Counted from the stretch's first letter, positions 35,201 through 44,154 are shown. The stretch is DNA of 64,000 nt from Streptomyces sp. BHT-5-2 (GCF_019774615.1 NZ_CP081496.1:3348001-3412000); one strand, 5' to 3'. Translations and numbers: made by a program. The notes: generated from the letters alone by a model not told the origin.

Positions 35201-35521
35201 GCGCGGGCGCTCGGCCACGAGTCCTTCGGGACGGACGACAACTTCTTCGACGCGGGCGGCCATTCGCTGCTGCTGGCGTCGGTCCGCGACCGGCTCGCCG
35301 CCGAACTGGGCACCCCGGTGCGGATCGCCGACCTCTACGCGTACCCGACCATCGCCACCCTCGCCCGGCAGCTGTCCGGCGCCCCGGGCAGCACGGCCGG
35401 GGACCGGCCGGCGGGCCGTACCGGCGGCGTGGACGGCGGCGCTGAGCGCCGTCGGCGCGGCGCGGCCCGGCTGACGGCGATGCGGGCGCGGACCTCTTAC
35501 GGAAGGGCTGAACGACAGTGA
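32222..35521 (+). CDS. NRPS module C-A-PCP, leucine-type A domain
   Basis: A 1099-residue protein. Condensation domain residues 10-450 with active site HHIAVDG (141-147); adenylation domain about 470-975 with YTSGSTGRPKG, A4 FDASVWETW (D666), NNYGPTE (Y755), YRTGDLVR and the catalytic NGKVDR Lys; PCP about 985-1060 with AGGHSLL (S1015). The eight specificity residues I extract against GrsA are D-A-W-F-L-G-N-V, a pattern published for leucine. The C-terminal 40 residues are Arg/Gly-rich, possibly a docking tail. Starts GTG 32222 inside the carrier gene stop and overlaps the PKS by GTGA. A 346-bp part of the A domain is nearly identical to the A domain of the third megasynthase. Confidence 0.96.
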   Translation: MSGGMSADTCLSSAQQRLWFVWQLRPDGNEYNVPRATRLRGALDVGALRRAIDRLVARHDALRASFPTVAGAPVLRIAAEMSVPLPLTDLSALPTAEREAALGEAVARAALAPFDLESGPVLRTELIRLAPDDHALVLTFHHIAVDGWSMGIIDRELSALYAAMVADGDDPLPAPGRSYRDCVAAERRLLEGPRRHEALDHWRAELAGAPLELALPTDRPHPAAPSFAGDSRAFPFSPELAEHVDAVAARYRVTRFITLLSGYAALLSRMTSAPDLVIGVPVSGRTEMEVEGTVGLFVNMLPLHVRCTADTTFGTLLHQVRDTFLAGHEYQDLPFQLLVEEVQPDRSTARHPLFQTVVTYEDLPGEGTALPGLDTSPLPVPTRTAKYELALHLAGNRQRTEAWVGYQTDVFDGRSAELIGERYLRLLSAALAAPDTPVSRLPVLGSEEERMLLTDWAGAPERAARPPVRERVDRLVERQARAHPDAVAVRSDEGTLTYAELDRAADLIAAGLRAAGAGPGTLVATCLPRGADLVTTQLGVLKSGAAYVSLDPAHPASRLTAILAEARPLLALTDPEHRAALECERVETLNSLRSGEDSADSADDPPVAPAGLDDLAYVMYTSGSTGRPKGVLVEHRALANLVTWHRAEFGIGPGDRGTLIAAPGFDASVWETWSALTAGATLEVPAAETVLSPPELRSWLTERRITSAFLPTPLLERMTQDPWPAGSVLRSVLTGGDRLRGTGRHPLPFRLVNNYGPTESTVVATSGTVPADGGERDTLPGIGRPIAGAEVYVLDAELRPVPVGVPGELYLGGATLARGYLGQPALTADRFVPHPYSRVPGARLYRTGDLVRWRTDAGLDFLGRNDHQVKIRGIRVEPGEIENVLRAHPDVRDAVVTVVSPDGTAEPELAAYLVPVDASGTPDLAALHDHTTRHLPRHMHPRRYLLLPSVPLTANGKVDRTALAGAARELAPPSAAAHRRARTPLERLISDVWARALGHESFGTDDNFFDAGGHSLLLASVRDRLAAELGTPVRIADLYAYPTIATLARQLSGAPGSTAGDRPAGRTGGVDGGAERRRRGAARLTAMRARTSYGRAERQ
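34564..34909 (+). repeat. 346-bp near-identical A-domain segment, copy 1
   Basis: Aligns without gaps to 40637-40982 (constant offset 6073) with about six substitutions. It covers motifs A6-A8, from IGRPIAGAEVYVLD through the arginine-rich PGEIEN motif to the end of DVRDAV. The flanking parts of the two A domains are clearly divergent. Confidence 0.95.
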
Positions 35522-38235
35522 CCGCCGAGTACTTCAACGAGCACGTCGAGGCGGAGGGCGTCGCGTACGACGCCGAGGCCGACGACACCCAGATCGCCGT
35601 CGTCGGCATGGCCTGCCGCTACCCCGGAGCCGTGACCCCGGAGGAGTTCTGGCACAACGTGGTGACCGGCGTCGACGGCGTACGGACCCTGACCGCGGAC
35701 GAGTTGCGGGCCTGGGGCGAGGACCCGGCGCGGCTGTCCGATCCGCGCTATGTCCGCGAGCACGGTGTCGTCGCGGACTTCGGTGACTTCGACGCCGAGT
35801 TCTTCGGCGTCTCGGAACGCGACGCCGACCTGCTCAATCCGCAGCACCGGATCTTCCTGGAATGCGCCTGGGAAGCGCTGGAACGGGCGGGATACGACCC
35901 GCTGGCGGTCCCGGGCACGACCGGGCTGTACGCGGGCGCCGGGCGCAATGGCTATGCCTCGGTGATCCGGGAGCGGAGCGACCGCTTCCCGGGTGTGGAC
36001 GACCTCACCCTCAGTCTCGCCAACGACCCCGAGCACCTGTGCTCCCGGGTGTCGTACATCCTCGGCTTGACCGGGCCGAGCGTGGCGGTCATGACCGCGT
36101 GCTCGACCTCGCTGGTCGCGGTGCACACGGCGAGCCTGGCGCTGCTGGCCGGTGAGTGTGACACGGCGCTGGCGGGCGGGGTCACGCTGCGGGCGCCCCG
36201 GTCCGGTTACTGGCACCGGGAGGGCGGGACCATGTCGCCGGACGGGCGCTGCCGGACGTTCTCCGAGGACGCGCGGGGCATCGTGGCCGGGGACGGCGCC
36301 GGGGTCGTCGTACTGCGCCGGCTGCGGGACGCGATCGAGGACGGCGACCACATCCACGCGGTGATCCGTGGCTCGGCCGTGAACAACGACGGCCACGACC
36401 GCGCCGGTTACACGGCTCCCGGCGTGCGCGGCCAGGAGGAGGTCATCCGCCGGGCGCAGCTCGCGGCCGGGGTGTCCCCGGGCGACATCTCCTACATCGA
36501 GGCGCACGGTACGGGGACGCCGGTCGGCGACCCCATCGAAGTGACCGCGCTGGCCCAGGCGTTCGGCGCGGACGGCACCGGTGACCGCACCGCGCGGGAC
36601 ACCGACGCCGAAGGTCCCGTGGCCCTGGGCTCGGTCAAGACGAACATCGGGCACACCGACACCGCCGCCGGAGTCGCGGGCCTCATCAAGACCGTCCTGG
36701 CGCTGGAGGACCGTACCCTCCCGGGCACCCTGCACTTCACCGGGCCGAACCCGCGGATCGACTTCGCGGCCACGCCCTTCAGCGTCACCACCCGGACCCG
36801 CAAGTGGGAGACCAGCCGGCTGCCGCGGCGGGCCGGGGTCAGCTCCTTCGGGATCGGCGGCACCAACGCGCACGTGGTGCTGGAGGAGGCGCCGGACGCC
36901 GTGCCGGCCGCGCTGGCGCCCGCCCCCGCCGAGCAGCTCCTGGTCCTCTCGGCCCGGACACCCACGGCCCTGGACGCGATGGCCGGGCGGCTGGCCGAGC
37001 ATCTGCGCGGGCACCCGGAGCTGCCGCTGGACGCCGTCGCCCGGACCCTCCAACTGGGACGGCACGCGTTCGGTCACCGCCGTTACCTGGTCTGCGCCGA
37101 CCGCGCCCAGGCACTCGCGGCGCTCGCGGCACCGGCGGCGGAGGACAGCGCCGTACGGTCGCCGGGCGATCCGGGCGGGGTACCGACCGTCCTCGCGTTC
37201 GCGGGCGCGGGCGCGTGGGAGGTCCGCTCCGCCCGCCAGCTGTACGCGTCCTTCCCGGCCTTCCGGGACGCGGCCGACGCCTGCTGCCGGGCGCTGGCCG
37301 GGACCCTCGGCCAGGACCTACAGCGGCTGTTGACAGCGGACGCGGAGGCGGCGGCCGATCCGGAGCCGGAGCGGGTGGCACGCTTCACCGTCGCCTACGC
37401 GCTGGCCCGCACGCTCATGGACTGGGGCGTGGCTCCCACGTCCGTCACGGGGCGGGGGCCGGGTGCCCTGGTGGCCGCGAGCGTCGCCGGGGCGCTGCCG
37501 CTCGCCGACGCGCTGCGGATCGCCGACGCGGCGGCGCGGGGCGGGGATCCGCTGCGGGAGGCGGTCCGGGGCGCCGCCTGGGGTACCTCCGAGCTGCCCT
37601 GGACCCATGCCGTCACCGGCGCGCGGGTGAGCCCGGGCGAGGCGGCCGACCCGGGCTTGTGGACGGAGCTTCTGGAGCGGACGCCCTCTCAACCTGCCGA
37701 CGCGCCGACCCTGTTGACGGGTTCGGCGGGAGCCGACCGGCTGGTGCTGGAGATCGGGCCGGGGCGGACGGGCAACGCCCGCGCCGCGCTGCTCGACGCC
37801 GTGGGCTGGGCGTGGCGCGGCGGCGCGACGATCGACTGGGACCGCCTGCACACCGGACCGGACCGGCGCCGGGTGCCGCTGCCCACCTACCCCTTCGAGC
37901 GGCGGACCCATCTGGTGCGGCCCGAGCCCGCGCCCGAGACGGCCCGCGTCCCGGAGACGGCCGCCGCCCTGGCGCCGGTGGAGACGGAACGGCCGACTCC
38001 GGACGCGCCCGAGCCGGTCGAGCAGGTCCTGCTCGCGCTCTTCCGGCAGGTGCTCGGCACGCCCGAGGACGTCGCCGATCCCGACTTCTTCGAACACGGC
38101 GGGGACTCCCTCGCGGCCGTCGAGCTGGTCTCCCTCATCGAGACGCGGCTCGGGGTGGGGGTGTCGCTCGACGACGTGTTCGACCACCCGACGGTCAGCG
38201 GCCTGGCCCGCGTCGTCGAAGGGAGCCTCACATGA
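35518..38235 (+). CDS. PKS module KS-(degenerate AT)-ACP
   Basis: A 905-residue protein. The ketosynthase (about 24-455) is intact: C195 in TACSTS, H330 in EAHGTGT, H379 in KTNIGH. The region 556-775 is a ruined acyltransferase: where GHSxG should be it has TGRGPG (645-649), with Gly in place of the catalytic Ser, and the central part with the HAFH motif is missing; only the ends (FAGAGAWEVRSARQLY, then LPTYPFERRTHL) are recognisable. The ACP (about 832-902) has GGDSL with S864. There is no KR, DH or ER, so one round would give a beta-ketoacyl chain from malonate loaded by an outside AT. Overlaps both neighbours by four bases. Confidence 0.95.
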   Translation: MTAEYFNEHVEAEGVAYDAEADDTQIAVVGMACRYPGAVTPEEFWHNVVTGVDGVRTLTADELRAWGEDPARLSDPRYVREHGVVADFGDFDAEFFGVSERDADLLNPQHRIFLECAWEALERAGYDPLAVPGTTGLYAGAGRNGYASVIRERSDRFPGVDDLTLSLANDPEHLCSRVSYILGLTGPSVAVMTACSTSLVAVHTASLALLAGECDTALAGGVTLRAPRSGYWHREGGTMSPDGRCRTFSEDARGIVAGDGAGVVVLRRLRDAIEDGDHIHAVIRGSAVNNDGHDRAGYTAPGVRGQEEVIRRAQLAAGVSPGDISYIEAHGTGTPVGDPIEVTALAQAFGADGTGDRTARDTDAEGPVALGSVKTNIGHTDTAAGVAGLIKTVLALEDRTLPGTLHFTGPNPRIDFAATPFSVTTRTRKWETSRLPRRAGVSSFGIGGTNAHVVLEEAPDAVPAALAPAPAEQLLVLSARTPTALDAMAGRLAEHLRGHPELPLDAVARTLQLGRHAFGHRRYLVCADRAQALAALAAPAAEDSAVRSPGDPGGVPTVLAFAGAGAWEVRSARQLYASFPAFRDAADACCRALAGTLGQDLQRLLTADAEAAADPEPERVARFTVAYALARTLMDWGVAPTSVTGRGPGALVAASVAGALPLADALRIADAAARGGDPLREAVRGAAWGTSELPWTHAVTGARVSPGEAADPGLWTELLERTPSQPADAPTLLTGSAGADRLVLEIGPGRTGNARAALLDAVGWAWRGGATIDWDRLHTGPDRRRVPLPTYPFERRTHLVRPEPAPETARVPETAAALAPVETERPTPDAPEPVEQVLLALFRQVLGTPEDVADPDFFEHGGDSLAAVELVSLIETRLGVGVSLDDVFDHPTVSGLARVVEGSLT

Positions 38236-41200
38236 CGGACCGGACCGCTCTCGTGACCGAGCCCGCCGGCACGGCGGACGCGCACCGGTCCCACCCGGCG
38301 TCCTTCGCCCAGCGGCGCCTGTGGTTCCTGGACCAGCTGGACTCGGGCAACGGCGCCTACAACCTGGTGGCCGCCCTGCGGCTGCGCGGGCCCCTGGACA
38401 CCGAGGCACTGCACTGGTCGCTGAACCGCGTGGTGGACCGGCACGAGGTGCTGCGCACCGTTTTCCGGGCCGACGCGGAGGGGGAGCCCCAGCAGCAGGT
38501 GGCGCCCCACCGCACGCTCGCCCTCCCGGTCACCGACCTGACGCGGCAGCCGCTCGAAGACCGTGCCGAGCGGGCCCGGACGCTCGTCGAGACGGAGACC
38601 GAGCGGGCCTTCGACCTGGCTGCGGGCCCCCTCATCAGGACCCATATGGTGCGCCTGGACCAGCGGGACCACGTGCTCGCCGTGATCTGCCACCACACCG
38701 TGTGCGACGGCTGGTCCATGGACCGGCTCTTCGCGGAACTGTCCGAGCTGTACGCGGCGCGCACCGCCGGGCGCGTACCTGCGCTGGAGCCGCTGCCGAT
38801 GCAGTTCGGGGAGTACGCGGCCCGGCAGCGCGACGAACTCGCGGGGGCCAAGACGCAGACCGCGCTGGCTTATTGGCGGGCTCGGCTGGACGGGGCGCCG
38901 ACGCTGCTGGAGCTGCCTACCAGCTTTCCCCGCCCCGCCGTGCAGGGCTTCGACGGCGCGACGCACACCGTGCCGCTGAGCCGCGAGACCTGGCAGGCGG
39001 TTCGGGCCGGCGCGGCGCGGCACAAGGCCACCCCGTTCATGCTGCTGCTGTCGGCGTTCGCCCTCCAGCTGTCCCGCCTGTCGGGCGCCGAGGACCTGGT
39101 CATCGGCAGCCCGAGCGCCGGGCGCGCCCGGCCCGAACTCGCCCCGCTGGTCGGCATGTTCGTCAACACGCTGCCGTTGCGTATCGACCTGTCCGGCGAT
39201 GTGACGTTCGAGGAGCTGCTGCGCCGGGTGCGGCGCAGCACCCTGGACGCCTTCCCCCGGCAGGACGTACCACTGGAGCGGATCGTCACGGAGCTGGGTC
39301 CGGAGCGCGCCCGCAGCCACGACCCGCTGTTCCAGGCGATGTTCGCGCTCCAGCAGCCGCTGGCCGCGCCCGAGCTGGTCGGTCTGGCGACGGACATCTT
39401 CCCGGTGAGCCCGCGGACGACCTTCACGGATCTCTGGCTGGAGATCCGGCCGCACACGGACGGCACAGGCGGCGCGGACTGCTGCTTCCGCTACCGCACC
39501 GAACTCTTCGACGCGGCGACGGTCAGCCGCCTGGCGCGGCAGTACCGACACCTGCTGCGCACCGCGCTGGACGCCCCGGAGACCCGGCTGTCACGGTTCT
39601 CCCTCACGGACGAGCAGGAGACGGACCGGCTGCTGCGCCAGGGGAACCGCAGCGCGGAGGCGCACCCGTGGGACGGCCCGGTGCACGACGCCGTCGACCG
39701 GCAGGCGCGGCGTACGCCCCGGGCCACCGCCGTGGTCTTCGCGGAGGAGCGGCTGAGCTACGCGCAACTCTCCGCGCGGGCCGGCCAGTTGGCGCGGCAC
39801 CTGGCCACCCGCGGCGCCGCGCCGGACATCCCCGTCGCGGTCTGTCTGCCCCGCGGTACCGGTCTGGTCACCTCGGTCCTGGCCGTCATGGCCAGCGGGA
39901 GCGCCTATCTGCCGCTGTCTCCCGAGGACCCGCCGGACCGGCTGGTGCGGATGCTTCGCGCGGCGGGCGCGGCCCACATCCTCACCACGCGGGAGCTGGC
40001 TCCGGTCCTCGCCGACGCGGGCGCGCCCGTCACGGCCGTGGACACCTTCCGCTGGGAGGAAGGCGGGCGGCCGGACCAGCCCATGGCCACCGGCCGGGTC
40101 GGCCCCGACCACCTCGCCTACGTCATCCACACCTCCGGATCCACCGGTGCCCCGAAGGCGGTGGGCGTCCCGCACCGCGGCCTGGCCAACCGCGTCCACG
40201 GTATCCAGGACACCCACGGCCTGGACGCCTCGGACCGCGTCCTGCACAAGACGCCCGTCACCTTCGACGTCTCCCTGTGGGAGCTGCTGTGGCCGCTGAC
40301 GACGGGGGCCACGCTCGTCGTGGCGGAGCCGGGCGGCCACCGCGACCCCACCTACCTCGTCGAGCTGATCGAACGCGAGCGGGTGACCACCGTGCACTTC
40401 GTGCCGCCGCTGCTCGCCGCCTTCCTCGAAGAGCCCGGACTGCACCGCTGCGCGTCGCTGCGCCGGGTGCTCTGCAGCGGTCAGGAACTGCCCCGCGCCA
40501 CCCGCGACCGCTGCCTGGAGCGCCTGCCCGCCCGGCTGTTCAACGCGTACGGACCGACCGAGGCGTCGATCGAGGTGACCGAGGAGGAGTGCGCGCCGAG
40601 GGCCGCCGGAGGAGGGGCACCCGATCCGCGGGTCTCCATCGGGCGGCCGATCGCGGGGGCCGAGGTGTATGTGCTGGACGCGGAGTTGCGGCCGGTGCCG
40701 GTGGGGGTGCCCGGTGAGCTGTACCTGGGCGGGGTGACACTGGCCCGAGGCTATTTGGGTCAACCCGCCCTGACCGCGGACCGCTTCGTGCCGCACCCGT
40801 ACAGCCGGGTGCCCGGTGCACGGCTGTACCGTACGGGCGATCTGGTGCGCTGGCGCACCGACGCGGGCCTGGACTTCCTCGGCCGCAACGACCACCAGGT
40901 CAAGATCCGGGGCATCCGGGTCGAACCCGGCGAGATCGAGAACGCGCTGCGCGCCCACCCCGACGTACGCGACGCGGTCGTGGTCGCCACCCGCCCGGAC
41001 GGCGGCACGAGGGTACGACTCACCGCGTATCTCGTGCCGTACGAAACCGGCGGATCCGAAGCGGCACCGGACGCCGACGCCCTGGTCGCCTCGGTGGGCG
41101 AACAACTGCGGGCCCGCCTGCCCGAGTTCATGGTCCCGTCCCGGACCGTCGTGCTGCCCCGTCTCCCGCTCAACGCGAGCGGCAAGGTCGACCGGGCCGC

Positions 41201-41510
41201 CCTGCCCGCGCCCGCCGACCCCGCGCCGGCCCCCGCGACCGACCTCGTGGCACCCACGGACCACGTCGAAGGCACGCTCGCGCGCATCTGGTCCCAGGTG
41301 CTCGACCGGCCGGGGGTCGATGTGACCGAGGACTTCTTCGCCATCGGCGGGGACTCCCTCAAGAGCATCCAACTGGTGCACCGGGCGCGGGAAGCCGGGC
41401 TGTCGCTGCGCGTCGGCGACATCTTCCACCACCCCACCGTCCGCGACCTCGCGGCCCACGTGCGGCGCACGGCCGCCCCCTCCCCCGCCGAGCCCCGGGA
41501 GGACCGGTGA
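38232..41510 (+). CDS. NRPS module C-A-PCP, A-domain specificity unassigned
   Basis: A 1092-residue protein starting at ATG 38232, inside the PKS stop (ATGA). Condensation domain with HHTVCDG (154-160); adenylation domain with HTSGSTGAPK, A4 FDVSLWELLW (D679), NAYGPTE and NASGKVDR; PCP with IGGDSLKS (S1042). Specificity residues read D-V-W-F-L-S-A-I; the D-V-W and S positions recall serine codes, but the set as a whole matches none I know. Being after the PKS, its C domain should join the beta-ketoacyl chain to its amino acid. An upstream extension of this frame exists inside the PKS gene but has no function. Confidence 0.95.
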   Translation: MTDRTALVTEPAGTADAHRSHPASFAQRRLWFLDQLDSGNGAYNLVAALRLRGPLDTEALHWSLNRVVDRHEVLRTVFRADAEGEPQQQVAPHRTLALPVTDLTRQPLEDRAERARTLVETETERAFDLAAGPLIRTHMVRLDQRDHVLAVICHHTVCDGWSMDRLFAELSELYAARTAGRVPALEPLPMQFGEYAARQRDELAGAKTQTALAYWRARLDGAPTLLELPTSFPRPAVQGFDGATHTVPLSRETWQAVRAGAARHKATPFMLLLSAFALQLSRLSGAEDLVIGSPSAGRARPELAPLVGMFVNTLPLRIDLSGDVTFEELLRRVRRSTLDAFPRQDVPLERIVTELGPERARSHDPLFQAMFALQQPLAAPELVGLATDIFPVSPRTTFTDLWLEIRPHTDGTGGADCCFRYRTELFDAATVSRLARQYRHLLRTALDAPETRLSRFSLTDEQETDRLLRQGNRSAEAHPWDGPVHDAVDRQARRTPRATAVVFAEERLSYAQLSARAGQLARHLATRGAAPDIPVAVCLPRGTGLVTSVLAVMASGSAYLPLSPEDPPDRLVRMLRAAGAAHILTTRELAPVLADAGAPVTAVDTFRWEEGGRPDQPMATGRVGPDHLAYVIHTSGSTGAPKAVGVPHRGLANRVHGIQDTHGLDASDRVLHKTPVTFDVSLWELLWPLTTGATLVVAEPGGHRDPTYLVELIERERVTTVHFVPPLLAAFLEEPGLHRCASLRRVLCSGQELPRATRDRCLERLPARLFNAYGPTEASIEVTEEECAPRAAGGGAPDPRVSIGRPIAGAEVYVLDAELRPVPVGVPGELYLGGVTLARGYLGQPALTADRFVPHPYSRVPGARLYRTGDLVRWRTDAGLDFLGRNDHQVKIRGIRVEPGEIENALRAHPDVRDAVVVATRPDGGTRVRLTAYLVPYETGGSEAAPDADALVASVGEQLRARLPEFMVPSRTVVLPRLPLNASGKVDRAALPAPADPAPAPATDLVAPTDHVEGTLARIWSQVLDRPGVDVTEDFFAIGGDSLKSIQLVHRAREAGLSLRVGDIFHHPTVRDLAAHVRRTAAPSPAEPREDR
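40637..40982 (+). repeat. 346-bp near-identical A-domain segment, copy 2
   Basis: Second copy of the segment at 34564-34909; see there. The substitutions I counted are GCG to GTG, CGG to CGA, TACCTG to TATTTG, CGA to CGG and GTG to GCG. Confidence 0.95.
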
Positions 41511-42343
41511 AGAGCCCCTGGCTGCTGCGCTTCCCGCCGCGCCCCGACGCGCGAGTGCGCCTGGTGTGCCTGCCGGGGGCGGGCAGTACGGCGTCCATGT
41601 ACCACCCGTGGTCGACGCGGTTCCCCGAGGAGGTGGAGATCTGCGCGGTCCAACTACCGGGCCGCGGCGGACGGTTGCGGGAGACCGCGTACCGCCGGAT
41701 GGAACCGCTGGCCGACGCCCTGACCGAGGTGCTGCGCGCCGAGTGCGACCGCCCCGTGGTCCTCTTCGGCCACAGCCTCGGCGCCCTGATCGCGTACGAG
41801 GTGGCCGCGCGGCTGCGGGAACTGCCGGGCGCGACGGTGGCCGCGCTGATCGTGGCGGCCCACAAGGCACCCCATCTGGGCAGCGCGGAGGTGTCCAGCC
41901 ACGATCTGCCGGACGAGGAACTGCTGGCCTTTCTCGACCGGTTGGGCGGCACGCCCGAGGGGGTGCTCGCCCGGCCGGACATCCGGCGGCTGGCACTGCC
42001 CGCCCTGCGGGCCGACTTCGAGCTGGACTTCACCTACGCGTACCGCGAGCGGCCCCCGCTGGACATTCCCCTCTGCGCGTTCGGCGGCGCCGCCGACGCC
42101 CTGGTGTCGGAATCCGAACTCGACGCCTGGGACCGGCACACGGCGCGCACCTTCCGTATGCGGCGCCTGCCCGGCGGCCATTTCTTCCTCACCGGCCCGC
42201 ACGGCGCCGACATGCTCGCGCGGATGCGTGCCCAAATGCTCGCCCTCGCCCGGCCCGACCTGCCGGACCACGGCAGGCCCCACACAGCGACACCCCGCAC
42301 AGGAACACCCCGCACAGGAGAGGACCGCGTCGCCCATGTTTGA
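41507..42343 (+). CDS. type II thioesterase
   Basis: A 278-residue alpha/beta hydrolase of the GrsT/RifR type, starting with the family pattern VRLVCLPGAGSTASMY. The nucleophile is in FGHSLGA (S90), with a later Asp near the ADALVSE segment and the His in PGGHFFL. Type II thioesterases remove stalled or wrong acyl groups from carrier proteins. It is free-standing; no module in this operon ends in a type I TE, so a role in final release cannot be excluded. GTG 41507 overlaps the previous stop. The tail after residue 255 is a Thr/Pro-rich extension with small repeats. Confidence 0.95.
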   Translation: MKSPWLLRFPPRPDARVRLVCLPGAGSTASMYHPWSTRFPEEVEICAVQLPGRGGRLRETAYRRMEPLADALTEVLRAECDRPVVLFGHSLGALIAYEVAARLRELPGATVAALIVAAHKAPHLGSAEVSSHDLPDEELLAFLDRLGGTPEGVLARPDIRRLALPALRADFELDFTYAYRERPPLDIPLCAFGGAADALVSESELDAWDRHTARTFRMRRLPGGHFFLTGPHGADMLARMRAQMLALARPDLPDHGRPHTATPRTGTPRTGEDRVAHV

Positions 42344-42527
42344 GGACGATGACGACCGCCAGTACACCGTGGTCCGCAATCACGAGGACCAGTACTCCCT
42401 CTGGCCGGCCGACCGCCCCGCCCCGGCCGGCTGGGAATCCGTGGGAGTCACGGGCCCCAAGTCCGCGTGCCTGTCCCACATCAGTACGGCGTGGACCGAC
42501 CTGCGCCCCCTGAGCCTGCGTTCCTGA
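42336..42527 (+). CDS. MbtH-like protein
   Basis: A 63-residue MbtH-family protein: NHEDQYSLWP, APAGWESVG, CLSHISTAWTDLRP and SLR at the end, including the conserved Trp residues. MbtH proteins bind adenylation domains and support their folding and activity. ATG 42336 lies eight bases inside the thioesterase gene and is preceded by GGAGAGGA. It stands just before the free A domain, which may be its main partner. Confidence 0.97.
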   Translation: MFEDDDDRQYTVVRNHEDQYSLWPADRPAPAGWESVGVTGPKSACLSHISTAWTDLRPLSLRS

Positions 42528-42543
42528 CAAGGAGGAGACCCAC

Positions 42544-44154
42544 GTGCTGGCACAAGCGACGCTGCACCGGCTGTTCGAGGAACAGGCCGCGCGCACCCCG
42601 GACGCGCAGGCCGTGACGGACGGCCGGCAGTCCCTGACCTACCGTCAACTGGACGACCGGGCCGCCCGCCTGGCCACCGCCATCCTGCGGCACGCCCCCG
42701 CGCCGGGCACCCGGATCGGCCTGTACCTGCGCCGAGGGGCCGACGTGGTGGCCTCGGTGCTCGCCGTCATGAAGGCGGGCTGCGCCTACGTACCGCTGGA
42801 CCCCGCGTACCCGCACGACCGGGTGCGCTACATGGCCCGCGACGCGTCACTGGACCTGGTGGTGACCGACCAGGACGCGGCCGCGGTGCTGCCCGAGGCC
42901 ACCGTCATCACCGTCGATGACGCCGTACACTCCCAACCTCCCCTGGAGAGCGGCCGGGTGACGGTCACCCCGGACATGCCCGCCTATGTCATCTACACCT
43001 CCGGGTCGAGCGGCGATCCCAAGGGCGTCGAGGTGTCCCACCGGAACGTCACGGCACTGCTGGCGGCCTGCGACCGGGTGTTCGCGCTGCGCGACGACGA
43101 CGTGTGGACGCTGTTCCACTCGCCCTGCTTCGACTTCTCCGTCTGGGAGATGTGGGGTGCCCTGGCCCACGGCGGCAAGCTGGTCGTGGTGCCGGCCGAG
43201 GTCGCTCGTTCGCCCGAGGCGACCCTCGACCTCGTGGTGTCCGAGCGCGTCACCGTCCTCAACCAGGTGCCCTCGGTGTTCCGCTATCTGTCCCGGTCGG
43301 CGGTGGCCCGCGCCGAGGACACCGCCGACCGGCCCGGAACGGCCCTGCGGTACGTCATCTTCGGCGGTGAGCCGGTGGACGTCGAAGCGGTCCGCGCCTG
43401 GCGCCGACTCCACGGAACACACACGGAGTTCTTCAACATGTACGGCATCACCGAGACGACGGTGTTCGCCACCTACCGAAGGCTGCCGGAGAGCGAGATC
43501 GACCCACCGTCGACGGCCGCCCCCGATGCCCCGGCCACCTCGGACGCCCCGACTCTCACGGGCGCGGCCGCCGACCCGGAGCTGAACATCGGACGTCCGC
43601 TCGACGGCTTGGAGGTGGTGCTGCTCGACGAGTGGGGCGGCCCCACCCCGCCCGGAAGGACCGGCGAACTCTGCCTCGCCGGAGACCAGTTGGCGATCGG
43701 CTACCTGAACCGTCCGGAGCTGACCGACGAGCGCTACCCCCTCCTCGACGTGTCGGGCACCGGCGAGACCCGGCGCTACTACCGCAGCGGCGATCTGGCC
43801 GTGGCCCGGCCGGACGGCAGCTGGGAGTACGCGGGACGCGCCGACGACCAGGTGAAGATCAACGGCTATCGGATCGAGACGGGCGAGATCGAGGCCGCGC
43901 TGCGCGCCACCGACGGCGTCCAGGACCTCGTGGTGCTGCCGGTCGCCAGCCGGATCGGCGAACGCATGCTCGCGGCCTGCTACACCCCCGCGCCCGGCGT
44001 CGACCAGCAGGAGCTGGCCGCACGCCTGGCGGCCCGCGCCGCCGCGGCGCTGCCCGGCTACATGGTGCCGCGCCGCTTCGTACCCGTGCCCGAACTACCG
44101 CTGAGCCCTTCGGGCAAGACCGACAAGCGCGCACTCGCCGCACAGGTGTCATGA
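42544..44154 (+). CDS. free-standing adenylation domain, threonine-type
   Basis: A 536-residue adenylation enzyme without a carrier domain. Motifs are YTSGSSGDPKG, A4 FDFSVWEMWG (D197), MYGITETT, YRSGDLA, and the SGKTDKR Lys at the end. The specificity residues read D-F-W-N-I-G-M-V, the published threonine code. Starts at GTG 42544 behind AAGGAGGAG. Possible acceptors are the PCP of the following C-PCP-C protein, which has no A domain of its own, and the free carrier at 31935. Substrate should be threonine or a close analogue. Confidence 0.95.
   Translation: MLAQATLHRLFEEQAARTPDAQAVTDGRQSLTYRQLDDRAARLATAILRHAPAPGTRIGLYLRRGADVVASVLAVMKAGCAYVPLDPAYPHDRVRYMARDASLDLVVTDQDAAAVLPEATVITVDDAVHSQPPLESGRVTVTPDMPAYVIYTSGSSGDPKGVEVSHRNVTALLAACDRVFALRDDDVWTLFHSPCFDFSVWEMWGALAHGGKLVVVPAEVARSPEATLDLVVSERVTVLNQVPSVFRYLSRSAVARAEDTADRPGTALRYVIFGGEPVDVEAVRAWRRLHGTHTEFFNMYGITETTVFATYRRLPESEIDPPSTAAPDAPATSDAPTLTGAAADPELNIGRPLDGLEVVLLDEWGGPTPPGRTGELCLAGDQLAIGYLNRPELTDERYPLLDVSGTGETRRYYRSGDLAVARPDGSWEYAGRADDQVKINGYRIETGEIEAALRATDGVQDLVVLPVASRIGERMLAACYTPAPGVDQQELAARLAARAAAALPGYMVPRRFVPVPELPLSPSGKTDKRALAAQVS

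Noticed and set aside
32072..35263. Very long open frame on the minus strand opposite the first NRPS gene (about 1060 codons).
   Set aside because: It is an antisense shadow of a GC-rich coding sequence: Arg/Gly/Val-rich, no domains, and the plus strand has a complete NRPS module.
36804..38231. In-frame extension upstream of the third megasynthase inside the PKS gene.
   Set aside because: The extension is Ala/Arg/Gly-rich noise; homology starts at ATG 38232, where an ATGA overlap marks the real start.
38321..40717. Long plus-strand frame inside the third megasynthase in another phase.
   Set aside because: Low-complexity Arg/Ala/Gly/Pro composition and no motif; the C-A-PCP frame explains the region.
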